A stretch of 39,845 bases of DNA from Cyanobacteria bacterium RM1_2_2 (GTDB lineage: Bacteria; Cyanobacteriota; Cyanobacteriia; Elainellales; Elainellaceae): NCBI GenBank assembly GCA_012033495.1, contig JAAUQT010000022.1, positions 1-39,845 on the forward strand, given 5' to 3'. Below, in pieces: positions 18,265-27,167 of the stretch. The notes beneath the pieces are model-generated. The model was not told the origin of the DNA. It was given only the letters and a program-made list of their open reading frames with translations, and did no database searches. Every line of letters starts with the position of its first letter. Positions within the stretch are counted from its first letter, which is position 1. Made by a program: the position numbers and the translations under genes.

Positions 18265-21102
18265 ATGGTGGCTATCAGGGTTAAGGAAGAAAATGCGGTG
18301 AGTCAATCGCTGCACCAGGGATTAGTGTTTGTTAACTCATTGCAGGAAGCAACCGAAGTGAGCCAGGCGCTGCTGAAAAGTGGCTGTTACTTTGGCTGGG
18401 AGTGGGTAGACTCACTCGAAGCGCTGATATTGGCACTCCATGATCAGCCATGGGATTTAATTATTACCTTCGATTCTCTCTCCACTCAGCAAAACCTAGC
18501 CCTCGCGGACACACTCAAACGGCATTCTGTGAGGTTGCCAATTTTGGTGTTGCCGAGCGCCCAATTGCCCCATACGCAATTTTCGAGTCCAGAATGGATG
18601 GCCCTGGTAAGGGCAACATTAAAAGTGACAATTCCTGAACAAACCCAAGCCGCTAACCTAACCGCTTTAATTGAACACACCATTGATGCTGTGTGGTCGG
18701 TCGATCGTGACTATCGGCTGATTACTTGCAACACCGCCTGTCAGCAGCAGTTTGCCAAAGCTTATGGCGTTACCATCCGCCCTCGGCTTGATCTGGTGAC
18801 TTGTCTGCCTAGAGTGGAGCAATCGCTGTGGCGCACCTGTTACGACCGCGCCTTAGCCGGAGAGCGCTTTGCAATTGAGCTTCACTTCGATAATCCGAAC
18901 CTTCCAGACGATATTGAGATTTTGTTCAACCCGATCCGTACTGGAGAAAAAATTACGGGCGTTGCTGTGTTTGGACGCGATATCAGTGATCGCAAGCGGG
19001 CCCGACAAGAGCTTCAACAAGCCAGAGATCAACTCCAAGCGGTGCTGGATGCGGTTCCAGGCTGTGTCTCTTGGTTTAGTGCCGACTTCAAATATCTGGG
19101 CATCAATCGCTATCTAGCTGACACCTTTAAGCTGAAACCCGAAGATTTTATTGGTCAAGAGCTTGGCTTTATGGAATCGAGTCCGGGGTTCGCGACGTTT
19201 GTGCGCCAGTTTATTGCGAGTTCGGTTGAATCTAGCACTGTAGAAGTGGCGGCGCAGGTGGATGGCGAATTGCGGAGCTATTTGTTAGCGGCTCAGAAAT
19301 ATTCGCATAACCAAGCAGCCGTGTTTGTTGGATTAGACATCACCGAGCGCAAAGACTTTGAGGAAGCCCTGCGCGAAAGCCAGGAACGCTATGCGCTGTC
19401 GGTGCGAGGAGCCAACGACGGGCTGTGGGATTGGGATTTGCGCAGCAATCAAATCTATTATTCACCCCGATGGAAAGAAATGTTGGGCTACGAAGAACCC
19501 GACATTCACAACATGCCACAAGAATGGTTTAGCCGCGTTCATCCAGATGAGGTGAAGTGGTTAGAAGCTCAAATTACGGCTCATTTGGAGGGGCAAACCC
19601 GCCATTTTGAAATCGAACACCGGATGCAGCACCGAGATGGCTCTTACCGTTGGATGCTGAGTCGCGGCTTAGCGGTACGAGACCGAACTGGAAAAGCATA
19701 CCGGATGGCCGGCTCTCAAACCGACATCACTGAACGCAAGCAGGCCGAGCATCAGTTGGTTCACCATGCCCTGCACGACAACCTGACTGGGCTGGCGAAT
19801 CGGGCTTTGTTTATGGATCGGCTTCAGCAGGCGATTGAACGCAGCAAACGAGTTCCTGGCTATAAGTTTGCGGTGCTGTTCATGGATTTGGATCGGTTTA
19901 AGGTATTGAATGACAGTTTGGGGCATATTGTGGGCGATCAGATGTTGATTGCCATTGCCCGTCGATTGGAATCCTGCTTGCGTGCCATTGATACAATCGC
20001 TCGGCTGGGAGGAGATGAGTTCACCATTTTGTTGGAAGGAATTCGGGATGCCGAAGATGCCTGTTTTCTGGCAGAACGCATCCACTTTGCGTTGGAAGCT
20101 CCCTTTAGCTTAGATGGGCAAGAGGTTTTTACTTCGGTGAGCATCGGCATTGCCCTAAACGAAACCGAGTATGACCGCCCAGAAGATTTGCTCCGCAATG
20201 CGGATACTGCTATGTATCGAGCCAAAACACTGGGGCGATCGCGTCATGCCTTGTTTGATACGGCGATGCACAAACGAGCCGTGGCCTTGTTGCAACTCGA
20301 AACCGATCTGCGGCGGGCGCTCACCGCTAGCCATAATGCCTTCGAGTTTCAAGAATTTCGGATTCAGTATCAGCCGATTGTGGCACTAAAATCTGGCAGA
20401 ATTAGCGGCTTCGAGGCCTTGGTGCGCTGGCATCATCCCGAACGGGGGTTGATTGCTCCGAGTGAGTTTATTCCTCTGGCAGAAGACACGGGACTGATTG
20501 TGCCGCTGGGAGCATGGATTTTGTCGGAAGCGTGTCGGCAGTTGCGGCTGTGGCAGGAGCAGTTTGCTTCTGATCTGCCCTTGTCGGTGAGCGTTAACTT
20601 ATCGACCAAACAGTTCTCTCAGCCTTGCTTAATTGAACAGGTGCGGCAGTTGGTCGATCATTCAGAGCTTAATGCCGGTCAGTTGAAATTAAACCTGAAG
20701 CTAGAAATCACCGAAAGCGCCATCATGGAAAATCCAGAAACCGCTCAATCGATGCTGGAACAACTCAAAGCAATGGGTGTCCAGTTGCTGATTGATGATT
20801 TTGGGACGGGCTATTCTTCATTGAGTCATTTACACCGTTTCCCGATTGATACGGTCAAAATTGATCAGTCGTTTATTAGCCACATGAGTACTGACAGCGA
20901 AAGTGCTGAGATTGTCCGCGCGATTGTTTCGCTCGCTCACAATTTGGGCATGAATGTAATTGCAGAAGGGATCGAAATGACCGAACAACTACATCAGCTT
21001 CGATCGTTAGGGGCGGAATATGGGCAAGGCTATCTTTTTGCCAAACCGCTGAACAGCGAAGAAGCAGAAAAGCTGATGCAGCAAGAATTCGCCTGGATAT
21101 GA
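18265..21102 (+). CDS. PAS-GGDEF-EAL cyclic-di-GMP enzyme
   Basis: Cytoplasmic 945-residue signalling protein that probably both makes and breaks cyclic-di-GMP. Residues 1-125 resemble a degenerate receiver domain. Three PAS/PAC modules follow (about 132-245, 255-362, 372-490), the last two ending DITERK. The GGDEF domain (about 500-665) has an intact GGDEF active site near 581. The EAL domain (about 690-940) has EALVRW near 716 and the catalytic set VNLST, LEITES, IDDFGTGYSS, VKIDQSF, AEGIE and YGQGYLFAKP. Both active sites look complete, so either direction is possible and the PAS modules likely choose. No cofactor can be named from the sequence. Transcribed alone. Confidence 0.93.
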   Translation: MVAIRVKEENAVSQSLHQGLVFVNSLQEATEVSQALLKSGCYFGWEWVDSLEALILALHDQPWDLIITFDSLSTQQNLALADTLKRHSVRLPILVLPSAQLPHTQFSSPEWMALVRATLKVTIPEQTQAANLTALIEHTIDAVWSVDRDYRLITCNTACQQQFAKAYGVTIRPRLDLVTCLPRVEQSLWRTCYDRALAGERFAIELHFDNPNLPDDIEILFNPIRTGEKITGVAVFGRDISDRKRARQELQQARDQLQAVLDAVPGCVSWFSADFKYLGINRYLADTFKLKPEDFIGQELGFMESSPGFATFVRQFIASSVESSTVEVAAQVDGELRSYLLAAQKYSHNQAAVFVGLDITERKDFEEALRESQERYALSVRGANDGLWDWDLRSNQIYYSPRWKEMLGYEEPDIHNMPQEWFSRVHPDEVKWLEAQITAHLEGQTRHFEIEHRMQHRDGSYRWMLSRGLAVRDRTGKAYRMAGSQTDITERKQAEHQLVHHALHDNLTGLANRALFMDRLQQAIERSKRVPGYKFAVLFMDLDRFKVLNDSLGHIVGDQMLIAIARRLESCLRAIDTIARLGGDEFTILLEGIRDAEDACFLAERIHFALEAPFSLDGQEVFTSVSIGIALNETEYDRPEDLLRNADTAMYRAKTLGRSRHALFDTAMHKRAVALLQLETDLRRALTASHNAFEFQEFRIQYQPIVALKSGRISGFEALVRWHHPERGLIAPSEFIPLAEDTGLIVPLGAWILSEACRQLRLWQEQFASDLPLSVSVNLSTKQFSQPCLIEQVRQLVDHSELNAGQLKLNLKLEITESAIMENPETAQSMLEQLKAMGVQLLIDDFGTGYSSLSHLHRFPIDTVKIDQSFISHMSTDSESAEIVRAIVSLAHNLGMNVIAEGIEMTEQLHQLRSLGAEYGQGYLFAKPLNSEEAEKLMQQEFAWI

Positions 21103-21233
21103 CAACCAAAATAAACCTCACAAATCAAGTCCATTTGTGATCCTATTTGTGATTAGAAGGGGTTTAGCGCAAAATAAAAGAATTATTCGTCAGGGAATTC
21201 TCTGACTCGGTTCGTTCTACCCCCGGTTGCGCT

Positions 21234-24200
21234 ATGGCTGTACGTCCTCCCAATATGCCCCTTGCCAGTCCCGCAGAAAACCTGCGTCAGTTGGTGCTTC
21301 GCCGCTATCACCAGATGCCGCCCTTAGAAAAAACGCTGGTGCAGCTATTTTCGGTGATTTATGAGCCAGTCAGCCGGGCTACGTATATTCTCTGCCTCAA
21401 TCAGCTTGGCATTACTGATTCCAGCGGCAGACCGTTCAATAACCAAACGTTCAAACCGTACATCGATCGGCTGTTGGCGTTGGAGGTGATTACGCAGAGC
21501 GGCGGACAGGGGCCGCAGTGTAACCCGCTATTGGCAGAAATCGCAACTCGTGAAGCGGTGCAAGCGGGACAATTTGAGTCCATGATGCGAGTGGTGAAAA
21601 AGCAGTTGCCTGTCACGGAACGCTGGAAAGGCGGACCAGTCTACTTCAACAGCGATCAACAGTTGATCCGAGAAGTGCGGTTTGGCATTTATAGCCATGA
21701 TGTTGCTTTTATCAATCGGCGATTAGATGAATATTATCAGTACCGATCGAGCCGCAGTGAGATTACATTAGACGATATTTTTCAACAAGTTTGCAATCAT
21801 CCATTTGACGCAGATTGGTTCTGTACGTTACCAGAGGAACTCTATGAAGGTGCTTTAGCAAGTATCCTCAATGTATCTATGCTGAGTCGCACCCCAGCGG
21901 AAGAGGCGTTTACGCTGCTGGAAGATGACTGGGAAGATCCAGAATTTACCACCTCTGATATGCAAAAAGTTCTGCTGCTGGAACAATTGGTGCTGCGGGG
22001 TAAGTTAACCGAAGCAGAACGAGTGCTCGATAGCCTCACCGAACCGTTTCGCAGTCATAGCGGCAACCTGTGGGGCATTTTGGATGTGCTGCGCGGTGAT
22101 GTTTTTACAGCCATGGGCCGCTATGCTCAAGCCCTGCAAGATCTGAAGAAAGCCACTGGGAAGCGCAAAATTTACTTTCAGTCGATGAGCGGCTTGTTTT
22201 TTGTGCTGGCTCTTCTCAAGGCAGGTACACCCGATCGGCTGAAGGAGGCGGAAGGCTATGCGGCGACTGCTCGGCAAGCCAAACACTGGCTCAGCCCGAT
22301 TTATACGGTTCTGGAAAATTTGCTGAAAGTGCAGCAGGGCGATTTGGGTCGCAAGGAATTAGTGTTGGCGGCTGCGCCTCACATCAATCAGCAAAGTTTA
22401 GAGATCTTGTTTCGCGCCCTATGTGTTTATTGGGTCGATGAAAATCAGGCAAAACTGTTGCTGCCCGAAACGCTGAAGCTGTTTTATCAGGAGGCAGCAG
22501 CGGCAGGCTATCCCTGGTTAGCCATGGAAGCGGCTGAAATTGTCTCCCGCTTGCAGCCCAACAGCCCCTACGCGCAGTTTGCCGCAGACTTACGAAAAGA
22601 TAGCGGAGTTTTGCCGCTGGTTGACCTGCTGCAACCGCAAGCCACCTGGGAACTGAGCCTGAATGCCTTGATTAGCCTACAAAAAAAGACGCGCCTGCTA
22701 CGGCGAAACCTGATACCAATCAGCGCTTGGCCTGGTTTGTGACACTGATTGGCAGTCGTTGGACGCTGCAACCCCGTGAGCAAACCCTCAGCGCTAAAGG
22801 AGAATGGGGTCGCGGTCGCCCGATTGCCCTGAAACGGTTGAAGAATGACCTCAGTGAGTTCAACTATCTGACCGACCAAGATCGGCAGGTGTGCGCCCAG
22901 ATCAAAACCTACTCCTATAACTGGGGCAAAACTGAGTATGGCTTCAATGACAAAGCAATCGGCTTTTTGGTGGGGCATCCCCTAGTGTTTTGGGAAGAGT
23001 CGGCAACTCGGATTGAGGTGGTGAAGGGCGAACCCGAACTGCTTGTCAAACAGGGTAAGGGCGAACGGTTGACGCTTCAGTTTGTGCCGGAACTGAAGGA
23101 ATCGAATTTGCTGGTGGTGAAGGAAAGCCCGACGCGCCTCAAAGTGATTGAAGTGACGCCAGAGCATCGCCGGATTGCCGAAGTGTTGGGCAGCAAAAAT
23201 CGCTTAGACGTGCCTGCGGTGGCGAAAGATCGGGTGTTGGAGGCGATCCACGCCATTTCTAGTATCGTTACGGTTCACTCAGATATTGGCGGCGGCACTG
23301 AAGACGCGGTCGAGGTTCCGGCTGACCCAAAACCTCACATTCATTTGCTGCCGGCCGGGGCTGGGCTGCGGGTGGCGATGCTGGTGCGCCCGTTTGCGCA
23401 GACAGGTTCTTACTACCGTCCGGGGACAGGCGGCGAAACGGTGATTGCCGACATTGACGGACAAAAAATGCGAACCAGCCGCGATCTGCGTCAAGAAAAG
23501 CAGTTAGCAAAAGCGGCGATTGCTGCCTGCCCAACGTTGAACGAGTATCCCAAAGACGACGGCGAATGGTGGATTGAAGAACCAGAGCACTGTTTGGAAC
23601 TGCTGCTGGAACTCCAAGAGTTGGGCGAGAGTGTGATCATTGAATGGCCGGAAGGTGAAAAGCTGCGGGTGAGTCGGCAAGCCGGATTGGGCGATTTTCA
23701 ACTCAAAATTCAGCGGCAGAATGACTGGTTTGCCACCAGCGGTGAGTTAAAGCTCGACTCGCAAACCGTGATCGACATGCAGCAATTGTTGAACCTGCTG
23801 GATCAAAGCTCCGGGCGGTTTGTGCCGTTGGGCGACGGGCAGTTTCTGGCGCTGACGCAGGAATTCCGTAAGCGACTGGAAGAACTGCGGGCTTATACCG
23901 AAAAGTCGGGAAAAAACCTGCGGCTACATCCGTTGGCGGCGGTAGCGCTGGAAGATTGGGTCGATGAAGTGGGCAGCCTGAAAGCCGACAAATATTGGAA
24001 AGCCCACATCGAAAAGCTGAAGGAAGTCCAAACGCTTGACCCCAAGCTGCCTTCGACGCTGCAAGCCGAACTGCGCGATTACCAACTGGATGGCTTTCGC
24101 TGGCTGTCCCAACTGGCCCACTGGGGCGTGGGGGGCTTGTTTGGCAGACGACATGGGACTAGGCAAAACCTTGCAGGCGCTGGCGCTGATTCTGTCGCGG

Positions 24201-25445
24201 GCAGCGGGTGGCGCAACGCTGGTGATTGCCCCAACTTCAGTGTGTATGAACTGGCTTAGCGAAGCCCAAAAATTCGCCCCGACGCTGAACATCATCCAGT
24301 TTGGCGGCGGCAACCGTCAAAAAGTGCTGGATCAGCTTCAGCCGCTCGATTTGGTGATTTGCAGCTATGGCTTGTTGCAGCAGGAAGAAGTGGCGGAAAT
24401 GCTGGCGAAAGTGCAGTGGCAGACGATTGTGCTGGATGAAGCCCAGTCGATCAAAAACTTTGCCACCAAGCGCTCTCAGGCGGCGATGAATTTGCAGGGC
24501 GGCTTCAAGCTAATAACCACCGGGACGCCGATCGAAAACCATTTGGGCGAACTGTGGAATCTGTTTCGCTTCATTAATCCGGGGTTGCTCGGCTCGCTGG
24601 AGAGTTTCAATCAGCGGTTTGCCGTCCCGATTGAGCGCTATCAGGATAAGGCGGCCCGTCTGCGGCTCAAAAAACTCATTCAGCCGTTTTTGCTGCGCCG
24701 TACCAAAAATCAGGTGTTGGAAGAATTACCTTCCCGTACCGAAATTTTGCTGCATGTGGAGCTAAGCCAGGAAGAAATGGCGTTTTATGAGGCATTGCGG
24801 CAACAGGCAATTACCCGCCTCGCCGAAAGTGATGCCACTGCCGGAGCCAAGCATTTGCAAGTGTTGGCAGAGATCATGAAGTTGCGCCGCGCCTGCTGCA
24901 ATCCCAAGCTGGTTACAGATTTACCCTTGCCGAGTGCCAAGCTCAACCTGTTTGGCGAAGTGCTAACCGAACTGCTGGAAAACCGCCACAAAGCGCTAGT
25001 ATTCAGCCAATTTGTCGATCATCTCCACATTTTGCAAGCCTACTTAAACGAACAAAAAATTGCCTATCAGTATCTCGATGGCAGTACGCCCGCCGCGGAA
25101 CGCAAACGTCGGGTAGAGGCGTTTCAGTCTGGGGAAGGTGATGTGTTTTTGATCAGCCTCAAAGCAGGCGGCACGGGACTCAACCTCACCGCTGCCGATT
25201 TTGTCATCCATATGGACCCGTGGTGGAACCCTGCTGTGGAAGACCAAGCCTCCGACCGCGCCCACCGGATTGGGCAACAGCGCCCTGTCACGATCTACCG
25301 CCTGGTTGCTGAAAACACAATTGAGGAAAAAATCGTCGCTCTGCACACCCACAAACGCGATTTGGCAGATAGCCTCCTCGAAGGCACAGAAGTGAGCGGC
25401 AAAATCTCCACCGATGAGTTGCTGCGCTTAATTCAGGAAGGGTGA
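21234..25445 (+). CDS. Large SNF2-family DNA translocase/helicase, two frameshifts
   Basis: Repaired length is about 1,400 residues. The first part (about 1-480) is an uncharacterised helical, TPR-like region (EAERVLDSLTEPFRSHSGNLWGILD type repeats). A middle region follows, then a complete SNF2 motor: ADDMGLGKT (motif I), LDEAQSIKN (motif II), TGTPIENHLGELW (III), and in the C-lobe LVFSQFVDHL, LDGSTPAAER, SLKAGGTGLNLTAAD and DRAHRIGQQRPV (VI). Such bacterial Rad54/RapA-like motors move along double-stranded DNA and remodel protein-DNA complexes. Frameshift 1: A7 at 22681-22687 should be A8, joining LQKK to DAPATAKPDTNQRLAW. Frameshift 2: G6 at 24130-24135 should be G5, restoring WGVGACLADDMGLGKT. 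Conservation continues exactly across both points. No partner gene such as a SWIM protein is adjacent. Confidence 0.88.
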
Positions 25446-25448
25446 GCA

Positions 25449-25532
25449 GCCCCTAACTCCCCCATTCTGGGGAACTTTTCCGACCGAGCCGATGGTGTCT
25501 CAAAGTCCCCCACGAGTGGGGGAGTTAGGGGC
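25449..25532. repeat. 84-bp C/G-rich inverted repeat, left flank of small-gene island
   Basis: Perfect 16-bp terminal arms, GCCCCTAACTCCCCCA (25449-25464) and its complement (25517-25532), with further pairing inside (GGGGAACTTT against AAAGTCCCC). It starts four bases after the SNF2 stop codon and may serve as its transcription end, though it has no T run. It belongs to the same family as the copy at 26237-26313. Confidence 0.75.
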
Positions 25533-25600
25533 AAAGGGGACTGGCAACAAACCCAGATAGTTTTGTGAACATCATCGCATACCCATCGGGAACGTAAAAG

Positions 25601-25807
25601 TTAACTTGGCTGTCGCATTAGCCGCACGATTTCTTCAGCCAGGTTTCTCGACCACAAACTATCGAATGGACAGAGGATCTGGCGGTTTTCTGGAGCCGTC
25701 CAAATCAGCGCAGCTTCAACGTCTGAAAGCCTGTAAGTCTCGTTGAGCAAAATGCAGGTGAGTAGGCGATTGACGACGATTGCTTGTTCATCAGTGAGGA
25801 CAATCAT
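25601..25807 (-). CDS. Small protein of unknown function, second gene of a tiny operon
   Basis: Sixty-eight residues, no signal peptide. The N-terminus MIVLTDEQAIVVNRLLTCIL resembles the start of the gene before it (MITLSADEVALLRAILTAL), suggesting the two arose by duplication. The C-terminal half (LIWTAPENRQILCPFDSLWSRNLAEEIVRL) is Trp-rich. Its ATG overlaps the upstream stop codon by one base (TGATG), which implies coupled translation. Family not recognised. Confidence 0.6.
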   Translation of the reverse strand: MIVLTDEQAIVVNRLLTCILLNETYRLSDVEAALIWTAPENRQILCPFDSLWSRNLAEEIVRLMRQPS

Positions 25808-25935
25808 CAGCGACCTCCTCTTTCAGCTTTGGACAGAATCACTAGCGCTTTGTCAATATCGCGAATTTTGATGCCACGCAGAGCGGTGAGAATGGCTCTC
25901 AGCAGCGCCACCTCATCAGCGGAAAGGGTAATCAT
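25807..25935 (-). CDS. 42-residue protein of unknown function, first gene of a tiny operon
   Basis: Very small acidic/basic helical protein (MITLSADEVALLRAILTAL..., ending KAERGGR). The ATG at 25933-25935 has GAGGT 7 nt upstream, a good ribosome site. The stop overlaps the start of the 68-residue gene by one base. The N-terminal pattern MI-x-L-(S/T) followed by an acidic pair and a Leu-rich helix is shared with that protein. A palindromic operator candidate lies 30 nt upstream. It may act as one half of a two-protein unit, but no function can be named. Confidence 0.6.
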   Translation of the reverse strand: MITLSADEVALLRAILTALRGIKIRDIDKALVILSKAERGGR

Positions 25936-25952
25936 GGATGTGACCTCGGATA

Positions 25953-26000
25953 GTCTATTCAAATTTACCGTCATATGTCGTATTGACGGTAATAGACTCT
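25953..26000. promoter_or_regulatory. Palindromic operator candidate between divergent small genes
   Basis: Perfect 8-bp arms TACCGTCA (25966-25973) and TGACGGTA (25984-25991) with a 10-bp spacer. Outside these, AGTCTATT on the left and AATAGACT on the right extend the symmetry with a small offset. The element sits 31 nt before the 42-residue gene on one side and 52 nt before the ribbon-helix-helix gene on the other. Ribbon-helix-helix proteins often bind such sites at their own promoters, so autoregulation is a reasonable inference. Confidence 0.55.
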
Positions 26001-26042
26001 ACTATACGGCATAATGGCTAGGTTCTGTCTAGCCCTTAATGA

Positions 26043-26231
26043 ATGTCTCCGACAGCAAAAGACAAACAGGAAGTGAGAGCGATAGTAGACAAAGAAGTTT
26101 ATCGGCTCTTAAAAGCGCTGGCAGGGGTGAAACAAAGCAGCCTGAATAAGGTCTTGAATGAAGCGATTGATCAATATCTGGAATCAGAAAGTACAAGAGA
26201 ACTAATAGAGCGCCATAACCTAGAAGACTAA
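26043..26231 (+). CDS. Ribbon-helix-helix (CopG/Arc-like) DNA-binding protein
   Basis: Sixty-two residues with the plan of a ribbon-helix-helix protein: a basic/polar N-terminus, a short strand (EVRAIVDKEV), helix 1 (VYRLLKALAGVKQ) and helix 2 (SLNKVLNEAIDQYLES), then an acidic tail. Such proteins are commonly antitoxins or plasmid and mobile-element repressors and bind DNA as dimers. No toxin follows on the same strand; the next frame is a truncated DUF559 gene beyond a repeat. The divergent small genes across the palindrome are the only candidate partners. The antitoxin role is inferred. Confidence 0.65.
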   Translation: MSPTAKDKQEVRAIVDKEVYRLLKALAGVKQSSLNKVLNEAIDQYLESESTRELIERHNLED

Positions 26232-26236
26232 GCCAC

Positions 26237-26313
26237 GCTAGCCCCCTAAATCCCCCCATTCTGGGGGACTTTGAGTAGAGATGGCAAATGGGGGGAGAGG
26301 GGCAAACTGCTAG
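26237..26313. repeat. C/G-rich inverted repeat, right flank of small-gene island
   Basis: Imperfect inverted repeat with ends GCTAGCCCCC and GGGGCAAACTGCTAG and inner arms CCCCCCATT/AATGGGGGG. It shares CCCCCATTCTGGGG and GGACTTT with the element at 25449-25532. The two copies bracket the three small genes. It starts five bases after the ribbon-helix-helix stop codon. Confidence 0.65.
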
Positions 26314-26336
26314 ATAAATGATCACCTGTTGTCTTT

Positions 26337-26507
26337 ATGGCTTCTGAGCGCATTCGAGGCACAACTCCCAACCTGATTGCTGTGCCCCGACAACTTCAAC
26401 TCAATCTGACCCCGGCTGAAAAGGTGATGTGGGAAGCGCTGCGGCGACGGCAACTCAAAGGCTATAGTGTTTCGCTGCCAGCATCCTGTAGAGTCCTTTA
26501 TTGTTGA
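26337..26507 (+). pseudogene. DUF559 (Vsr-like endonuclease fold) gene, 5' fragment
   Basis: The first 43 or so codons match the start of DUF559 proteins, a family with a Vsr/restriction-endonuclease-like fold: LQLNLTPAEKVMWEALRRRQLKGY. After GY, where the family continues with FRRQHP and an acidic catalytic region, the similarity stops at about 26466 and a stop codon follows at 26505. The rest of the gene was not found beyond the mobile elements. The likely cause is insertion of the adjacent elements with loss of the 3' part. Confidence 0.65.
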
Positions 26508-26658
26508 TTTCTATTGTCTTTAGTTTGGACTAACTGGCCTCCCAGCATTGCTCAACAGGATGCCATGAAGGGGTTTGACTAAAATTTGATGTAGATAATG
26601 AGATCTGATACGCTCTGAGGACTGGGTTCTCTTTTCCAGTCTTGTGGAGGGGCAAGGA

Positions 26659-27167
26659 ATGACTGCAACTATTGTCCAAAGTGCAACAGAGTCAATCACT
26701 CTGCAAATCACCATCCCTTAAGTAACTCATTTTTAGATACCGAAGAAACGATCCAATCAGTACTGAATGAAGCGGGAACTCTAGCGAGTGGAGAGGCACT
26801 CAAACAGTTTGATACTGATGGCAGGGTCATTGCAATGGGTGGGATGAATTGGACTAGTAAAGGACAACTGCCCAAAACCTATCAAACCCCTTATGGAACA
26901 GTAGAAGTACATCGGCATGTGTACCAAACGAGCGCTGGGGGAACCACCTTTTGTCCGTTGGAAGTTGATGCGCGCATCATCCTGACCTCAACTCCCCGAT
27001 TGGCAAAACAAATTTCCCACAAATATGCGGAGATCAGTAGTGTCCGAGTAGTCGAAGACTTGCGGGAAAATCATGGACGGGTGGTGCACCGCTCGTTTGT
27101 GCAAACCCCTTCGCTGAAGCAGTCGGTGAGATTGCCTTGCTCAAGGAAGAGGATTGGCACTATCAGA
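26659..27167 (+). pseudogene. ISKra4-family transposase, truncated N-terminal part
   Basis: The reading frame, corrected at two points, gives the N-terminal region of an ISKra4-type transposase: MTATIVQSATESITLQITIP, then LDTEETIQSVLNEAG, TYQTPYGTVEVHRHVYQ, KYAEISSVRVVEDLRENHGR and EIALLKEEDWHYQT. One C is missing near 26717 (CCC for CCCC), and one base is missing near 27108-27112. The catalytic part is absent because an IS4-family element begins at 27168. The left end of this element is not defined; it lies somewhere after 26466. Confidence 0.75.

Noticed and set aside
1051-20242. HIP1 octamer GCGATCGC (1051-1058 and 20235-20242)
   Set aside because: Only two copies noticed in about 40 kb, close to chance. 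This genome does not look HIP1-rich, so no weight is placed on it.
26043-26507. Ribbon-helix-helix gene plus DUF559 as a two-gene restriction or toxin-antitoxin unit
   Set aside because: A repeat element and over 100 bases separate them, the DUF559 gene is truncated, and DUF559 proteins normally stand alone. The divergent pair is a better partner candidate.
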